Assembly (NCBI GenBank): GCA_025024175.1
Contig: QCXZ01000041.1
Span: 45,813,786 to 45,877,785, forward strand
From: Rhyzopertha dominica
Lineage: Eukaryota > Arthropoda > Insecta > Coleoptera > Bostrichidae
DNA: 64,000 nt
Direction: 5' to 3'
Part shown: positions 61,141-64,000 of the stretch, in pieces
Layout of the letters: every line of letters starts with the position of its first letter
Position numbering within the stretch: position 1 is the first letter of the stretch
Program-made: the position numbers and the translations under genes
Notes under the pieces: generated by a model
The model's database searches: none
The model's input: only the letters and a program-made list of their open reading frames with translations
What the model was told of the DNA's origin: nothing

Positions 61141-61144
61141 TAGA

Positions 61145-61925
61145 GTAGTACCGTGCGTCTAAAAGGGTGTATACAAGAAATCACACAATAGTGGTACAGA
61201 AAATGTTGGTAGACGGCAACCGTCTTCGAAGCACATTTAGTCACCAAATATATGGGGAGAACATTACCCAGCAAGAACATAAAAACCGTGTAAGAAAAAT
61301 ATGCACTATGACAGCGCGAAAAAATTGTACAGAAACCAGGAAAACATGGAATCAAGGCTAACCACAAAAAAATGGGATAGTCCTAAACAAGCTCCAATGT
61401 GTAGAAAAGGCAAGAATCTAATACACAAGACGAGAGAATATTCGGTAGATTCGGTAGAGTAATATCACCCCATCTAAGGATCCAGCAAGCGAATGAATAA
61501 GCACGTACGAAATCATTCAAAGCGCCGATACCATCAAGAAACAACAACATAAACAGAAATAAAACAATTATTTTAAATTCATAATGTGTTGTAGTGCTAC
61601 GTTCTTACGTTGTTATTGTTGTTGTCATTGTCGTACAATGAAGTAGTTCCGTGTATCTAGACAGGTGTATACAAGAAACCAGGTAAAAGTGATACAAAAT
61701 ATAGCAACATGTTGAAAGCCAACAGCTGCAATCACATTAGACAAAACATATGCAAGCTTTGGAAGAAACCCTTCAAGAACCACGACCAAAATACAAATCC
61801 TGGAAGGAGATACATATCGACAACAAGAGAAAGAAGGAGTAAGAAACCACTACGACAATGCAATAATACTGTGTAGAAACCAAGAATACATGGACAGAAA
61901 CCCACCTACAAAAAATTGGGATGGC
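61145..61925. repeat. Diverged tandem duplication, about 490-bp period
   Basis: 61145-61380 and 61643-61925 share GGTGTATACAAGAAA, TGGTACA/TGATACA-AAAT, GTAGAAACCA-like and ACAAAAAA-TGGGAT blocks in the same order and orientation. Confidence 0.6.
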
Positions 61926-63260
61926 TGAATCTTGGAAACAAACGAGAAGTATCCCGTAGAACAACGGGATAAAATGATAAAAAAAGTTAAAATTTGGTAT
62001 CGTTTTGAAGCTGCTTTTGCTGATCTAGTCTCAGTTAGTTTGTCTAAATTATTTTCGGCATTTGGATTAAATATTGCTTTTTCTACTTTTTAAAGCAAAT
62101 AAATAAAGAAAAAAATTAGTTGTGAATCATTTAGATGTATATAATTTTCGATACATAATGATTGTAATTCTATTTATATCGGGCAACGAACGGAAAATAT
62201 AAAAATACGGAAATTGTTACAACAAATTCGTCGCTAGTTGACCAGTTATTGAACAATTTGAATTCGGCACATTTTTGTAACAAATTCCTTAAAAAACGAA
62301 TTATTTAGATGTATTCAAAATATACAAAATTATAGGTACCTAAATGACCAACATTTTACCATTTTGATTGTGGGAAATTCACTGAACGGTTGTATCCAAA
62401 AAACCGATACAAGGACTCGTATCAAGAAGAGTCGCAAGGAAATAACATTATTTTCGTAAATGACTACAAAAATTATACTTCCTAGACAAAAAACTTGACG
62501 TTGCTTTTAAGACGTTTTTCGGTAACCTTGTCCCTTGGTCCTGTAAGTGTTGTGGCGTATGCAAATTTCCGTTAGGCTTATATAATACGGAAATGCAGAA
62601 TGCTCACAAATGTGCACATAATGAAGTAATATCTGCCGTCCTCCTGCAATATAGTCCGTTGTGGTTGCGTTTATCTTCCAGCTACAGTTGTTGGCGACTG
62701 CTGTATCTGACAGCTGTCGCTTCAGTTCGATTGAACTTTACCGCTATCTGTAACACAGCAGCTACAAATCGTCACAACACTGACATTGTGTGGCATTATC
62801 CGATGGGCTAATCGAGGGCGAGACTGCATCAGGGCAACTTATCGTGGCAATGCATGATGAAGGAGGAAAGTCTTTTATACTTTGGTGGTCCCGCGATTAC
62901 CTCGGCTTTTGTCAAGTTTTTGAAAGAACGGGTGAAGATAGGAAACACGCTAGATTTGGTAGAACTTACATATTAGTAAATTAATTTTGTTCAATATACC
63001 ATAAATTTTCTAGGCTTTCTCATCTTAACTGCTTAGTAAATAAATATATGGAACTGGAGTTCTATAGTCAAGCACTTTTTAGCTATGTTACCTTGCAATA
63101 TTAGGAGAAAGTTTTCCAAGCAGATATATTTTTATTGTTATAAGAGTTTGTTGAATGAAATTGCCAAAAAGTAACAAACATTGGAAATACTTGGCCTGAA
63201 ACTTTTTTTTTGATGATATTCGCCAAGAATAAATCAAAACAGAAAAACAAGAGAACTGAA
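61926..63260. other. AT-rich DNA, no gene recognised
   Basis: The frames at 62593-62984 have no recognised domain. Confidence 0.45.
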
Positions 63261-63263
63261 CTG

Positions 63264-63533
63264 TTTATTCAATAAAACAGAAACATTACTTTTTGATAAT
63301 TATATACATTGCAGGTCTGTTGGGATACATTCATTACATCAAATTCAGTTTCCTTTTAATGTTGTAAAACGTGGATTAGTATTGTTATGATCTGGCAAAA
63401 CCAGCGCCTTCAGATTAGGCAATGGAACAGTTGCCTGAGGCTTTCTGTTCTCGTTTTCATTGTTCTTACAAGACTGATAAAATTCATGTTGTATTGACGG
63501 AATATAAGGCAAAATCGGAATGAGTATTGAGAG
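63264..63533 (-). CDS. Candidate terminal exon with poly(A) signal
   Basis: On the minus strand an acceptor TACCGTTTCAG (to 63534) is followed by 62 open codons starting at the splice site (LSILIPILPYIPSIQHEFYQ, then a polar stretch, then KALVLPDHNNTNPRFTTLK) to a TGA at 63345-63347. AATAAA lies at 63269-63264, about 75 nt further on. The exon is phase 0. Another open minus-strand stretch (63993-63844, including LRDYHQLSKKSFAKSARLV) may belong to the same gene or to a transposon. I do not recognise the product. The rest of the gene would lie beyond the right edge. Confidence 0.35.
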
Positions 63534-63539
63534 CTGAAA

Positions 63540-64000
63540 CGGTATTTGCTAAATGGCTGAATACTGAGGTTTCTTCAAAATTTCCAGGGTAAATTAGGTC
63601 TACCTACCTTTAACAGAATATAAAGTAGGAAAATCTGTGATCTTTGTTGTATGGAACAAAAAATAAAGTGTTCGCGTCTGTCTTAAACAGCAAATGTTTC
63701 GCTATTCATTGTCTTTGGTTGATTATATCTAGGAATGACAGGAGAAAAGGTCACTTTATTCCACTTTAAACTTTTAAGGTCCTTTTTTTTTAGTTTTTAA
63801 TTATCCGGGAAAAAACGTTCATGTTTTTAACCAAGAACATGAATTATTTTGCAATAAACTGTTGTCCTGGTGCGGGATTTTGCAGTATTCTTAATGTTGT
63901 TTCGATCACCAGCCTGGCAGATTTAGCAAATGATTTCTTCGACAGTTGGTGGTAATCTCTTAATGTACTCACAAAAGTGACTGATTGATTGAATCAGCGT
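63540..64000. other. Right edge, possible coding remnant
   Basis: Minus strand 63993-63844 is open for about 49 codons with a coding-like composition (AKSARLVIETTLRILQNPAPG). No start, clear splice donor or known domain was seen. Confidence 0.3.

Noticed and set aside
1..64000. CRISPR arrays, rRNA genes, telomere repeats
   Set aside because: None seen; there are no regularly spaced short repeats and no TTAGG arrays.

Overview
The window looks like a piece of an AT-rich insect genome, most likely a beetle, although the order is an inference. The evidence is an attacin-type immune gene with arthropod promoter elements, an intron-containing tRNA-Tyr, insect-type splice sites, and many insect transposon families (BEL/Pao, Tc1, mariner, pogo/Tigger-like, Crypton, Penelope-like, Ty3/gypsy-like). 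There is no bacterial or viral gene organisation. Scattered single N bases mark a draft assembly.

Left part (1-10 kb): a full-length but disabled BEL/Pao retrotransposon lies on the minus strand (534-5774), with two 205-bp LTRs that read as identical and a GTAAT target duplication. It sits about 110 bp upstream of a tRNA-Tyr gene. A possible first coding exon of an unrecognised host gene follows at 8313-8330, and a likely second exon lies at 17418-17521. The intron between them holds a nearly intact Tc1-type transposon with 200-bp terminal repeats (8381-9989).

Middle part (10-30 kb): long AT-rich intronic or intergenic DNA carries worn transposase relics, including two pogo/Tigger-like relics on the minus strand, a mariner-type piece and a Cys-rich fragment. 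It also holds a gypsy-type LTR, a tRNA-like Pol III unit and a roughly 960-bp palindromic foldback element.

Immune locus (30.7-38 kb): this is the biological centre of the window. A three-exon attacin gene (30779-33338, minus) encodes 167 residues: signal peptide, RVRR-cleaved propeptide and a glycine-rich mature peptide. About 4 kb away is a rearranged paralogue (37330-37875, minus). Both keep a kappaB-like site, a TATA box and a TCAGT initiator at the same spacing, which suggests Rel/NF-kappaB (Toll/IMD) control. The paralogue has lost most of exon 2 and one base of exon 3, and has a GC splice donor. Even so, a complete 115-residue frame can be spliced from it, so it is either a dying copy or a new peptide gene.

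Right part (38-64 kb): mostly transposon debris, comprising a THAP-domain element, gypsy gag, a GIY-YIG Penelope relic, a mariner, a Crypton tyrosine recombinase relic, several inverted-repeat elements and direct repeats. A probable terminal exon with a poly(A) signal lies at 63264-63533 (minus). Long stretches carry no gene that I can recognise.
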